From positions 7,254,938 to 7,318,937 of the forward strand of contig NZ_CP049780.1 in assembly GCF_011193355.1 (NCBI RefSeq): DNA of 64,000 nucleotides, written 5' to 3'. Shown in pieces: positions 63,131 through 64,000 of this stretch. The stretch's first letter is position 1. Each line of letters starts with the position of its first letter. Under the pieces are notes generated by a model. That model did not search any database. It was not told where the DNA came from and saw nothing but the letters and a program-made list of their open reading frames with translations. The DNA comes from Streptomyces sp. JB150. Lineage in GTDB: Bacteria > Actinomycetota > Actinomycetes > Streptomycetales > Streptomycetaceae. A program made the translations under genes and the position numbers.

Positions 63131-64000
63131 GTGCCAGAAGTCCCCCCGATCACCCGCCGCGGCCTGCTCGCGGGCACCGCCGCGGCCGCCGCCTCCGCCG
63201 CCCTCCTGACCGCCGGTACGGCCTCGCGCGCCCGGGCCGCCACCCCCGTGGCGGACACCGCGTCACCGGCCCGGCTCGCCGCCGTGGCGGCGCAGAGCGC
63301 GGACGGGTTCGCGAGTGTCAGCGCGCTCGGCCTGAACGGCACCACGGGCGGCGTCGCCGGACCCACCGTGACCGTGACCACCGCAGCCCAGCTCGCCGAC
63401 TACGCCGGCCGCAACTCGCCGTACGTCATCCTCGTCTCCGGGCGCATCCAGCTCGGCGGCATGGTCACCGTGGTGGCCGACAAGTCGATCCTCGGCATCG
63501 GCTCCACCGCCGAGATCACCGGTGGCGGTCTCCAGCTCGGATCGACGACCCGGCCCGGCAACAACGTGATCATCCGCAACATCCGCTTCACCCGCGCCTC
63601 CGACGACTCCGTCAGCGTCACCAACCGCGCCCACCACGTCTGGATCGACCACTGCGACTTCTCGCAGGGCTACGACGGACTGCTCGACATCAAACGGGAG
63701 TCGGACTACGTCACCGTGTCCTGGAACCACTTCCACGACCACAGCAAGACGTGCCTGCTCGGCCACAGCGACAGCTACACCGCCGATCGGGGCAAGCTGC
63801 GCGTGACGTACCACCACAACTTCTTCGACGGCACCGACCAACGGCACCCACGCGTGCGTTTCGCGGAGCCGGTGCACGTCTACAACAACTACTACCGTGC
63901 CAACCGGCTCTACGGCGTGGCCTCGACGGAGAACGCGGGCGTGCTGGTGGAGGGCAACTACTTCGAGAACGTCGCCCACCCGATCTACTCCGGCTACGAC
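63131..64000 (+). CDS. Second pectate lyase, PL1 family, cut by the window edge
   Basis: Starts at GTG 63131, 6 nt after AAGGAG and 11 bp past the first lyase, so co-transcribed. The 290 codons seen include a Tat motif TRRGLLAG, WIDHCDF, VTVSWNHFHDHSK and RHPRVRFAEPVHVYNNYY, closely similar to the first lyase throughout. This is a tandem duplication. The 3' end is missing from the window. Confidence 0.93.
   Translation, partial: MPEVPPITRRGLLAGTAAAAASAALLTAGTASRARAATPVADTASPARLAAVAAQSADGFASVSALGLNGTTGGVAGPTVTVTTAAQLADYAGRNSPYVILVSGRIQLGGMVTVVADKSILGIGSTAEITGGGLQLGSTTRPGNNVIIRNIRFTRASDDSVSVTNRAHHVWIDHCDFSQGYDGLLDIKRESDYVTVSWNHFHDHSKTCLLGHSDSYTADRGKLRVTYHHNFFDGTDQRHPRVRFAEPVHVYNNYYRANRLYGVASTENAGVLVEGNYFENVAHPIYSGYD

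Overview
The window is very GC-rich with G/C-dominated third codon positions, many GTG and some TTG starts, tightly overlapping operons, Tat-type and lipoprotein exports, SpoIIE phosphatases and CebR/CebEFG/BglC-like sugar genes. This is typical of a Streptomyces chromosome in an accessory or arm-like part. No rRNA, tRNA, CRISPR array or intact transposon was recognised.

Layout. 1-96 is the tail of an unidentified gene. 101-8914 is a compact RiPP operon: a promoter overlapped by a Fur-box-like palindrome, a 37-residue cysteine-free candidate precursor (not previously called as an ORF because it is short and starts with GTG), a hairpin, then a leader-binding E1-like protein, a CocE/S15 hydrolase, a YcaO cyclodehydratase, a SagB-type dehydrogenase and two CydD/CydC-like ABC exporter halves. 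The last six genes are chained by 4-bp GTGA/ATGA overlaps. This azole/oxazole (TOMM/LAP) system is the best candidate for something undescribed.

9-26 kb is a mosaic of small metabolic and regulatory genes: VOC proteins, a glutamate-cysteine-ligase-like enzyme, a DHFR-like reductase, a TetR/hydrolase pair with two matching operators, a GlxA-type regulator divergent from a saccharopine-dehydrogenase-like gene with a perfect 9-bp inverted repeat, a lipoprotein, a redox trio (SDR, phytoene-desaturase-like, SRPBCC), an ATPase, an ArsR-VOC pair with its palindrome, and a Fic protein preceded by a gene that seems to start with ACG.

26.6-30 kb holds pectin genes: a GDSL esterase broken by an in-frame amber codon, divergent from a PL11 rhamnogalacturonan lyase with a good promoter and a CebR-like operator. 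30-48 kb contains a phosphoesterase/BON/nucleotidyltransferase operon, an Orn/Lys/Arg decarboxylase, an M20 peptidase, a duplicated-domain hypothetical with a compensated frameshift, snapalysin, a MASE1/SpoIIE pair, a TauE exporter, a frameshifted secreted trypsin-like protease, OsmC, an RHH/DUF4097-like pair, and Sir2. 48.1-50.2 kb holds an intact methyltransferase followed by two decayed genes, a P450 and another methyltransferase.

52.5-59 kb is a cellobiose/beta-glucoside utilisation locus (LacI repressor, binding lipoprotein, two permeases, GH1 beta-glucosidase) with two LacI boxes 22 bp apart. It is followed by a multidomain SpoIIE sensor-phosphatase and two tandem Tat-exported pectate lyases, the second cut by the window edge. 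The polysaccharide genes (PL11, esterase remnant, two PL1, GH1 with its transporter) suggest a saprophyte living on plant material.
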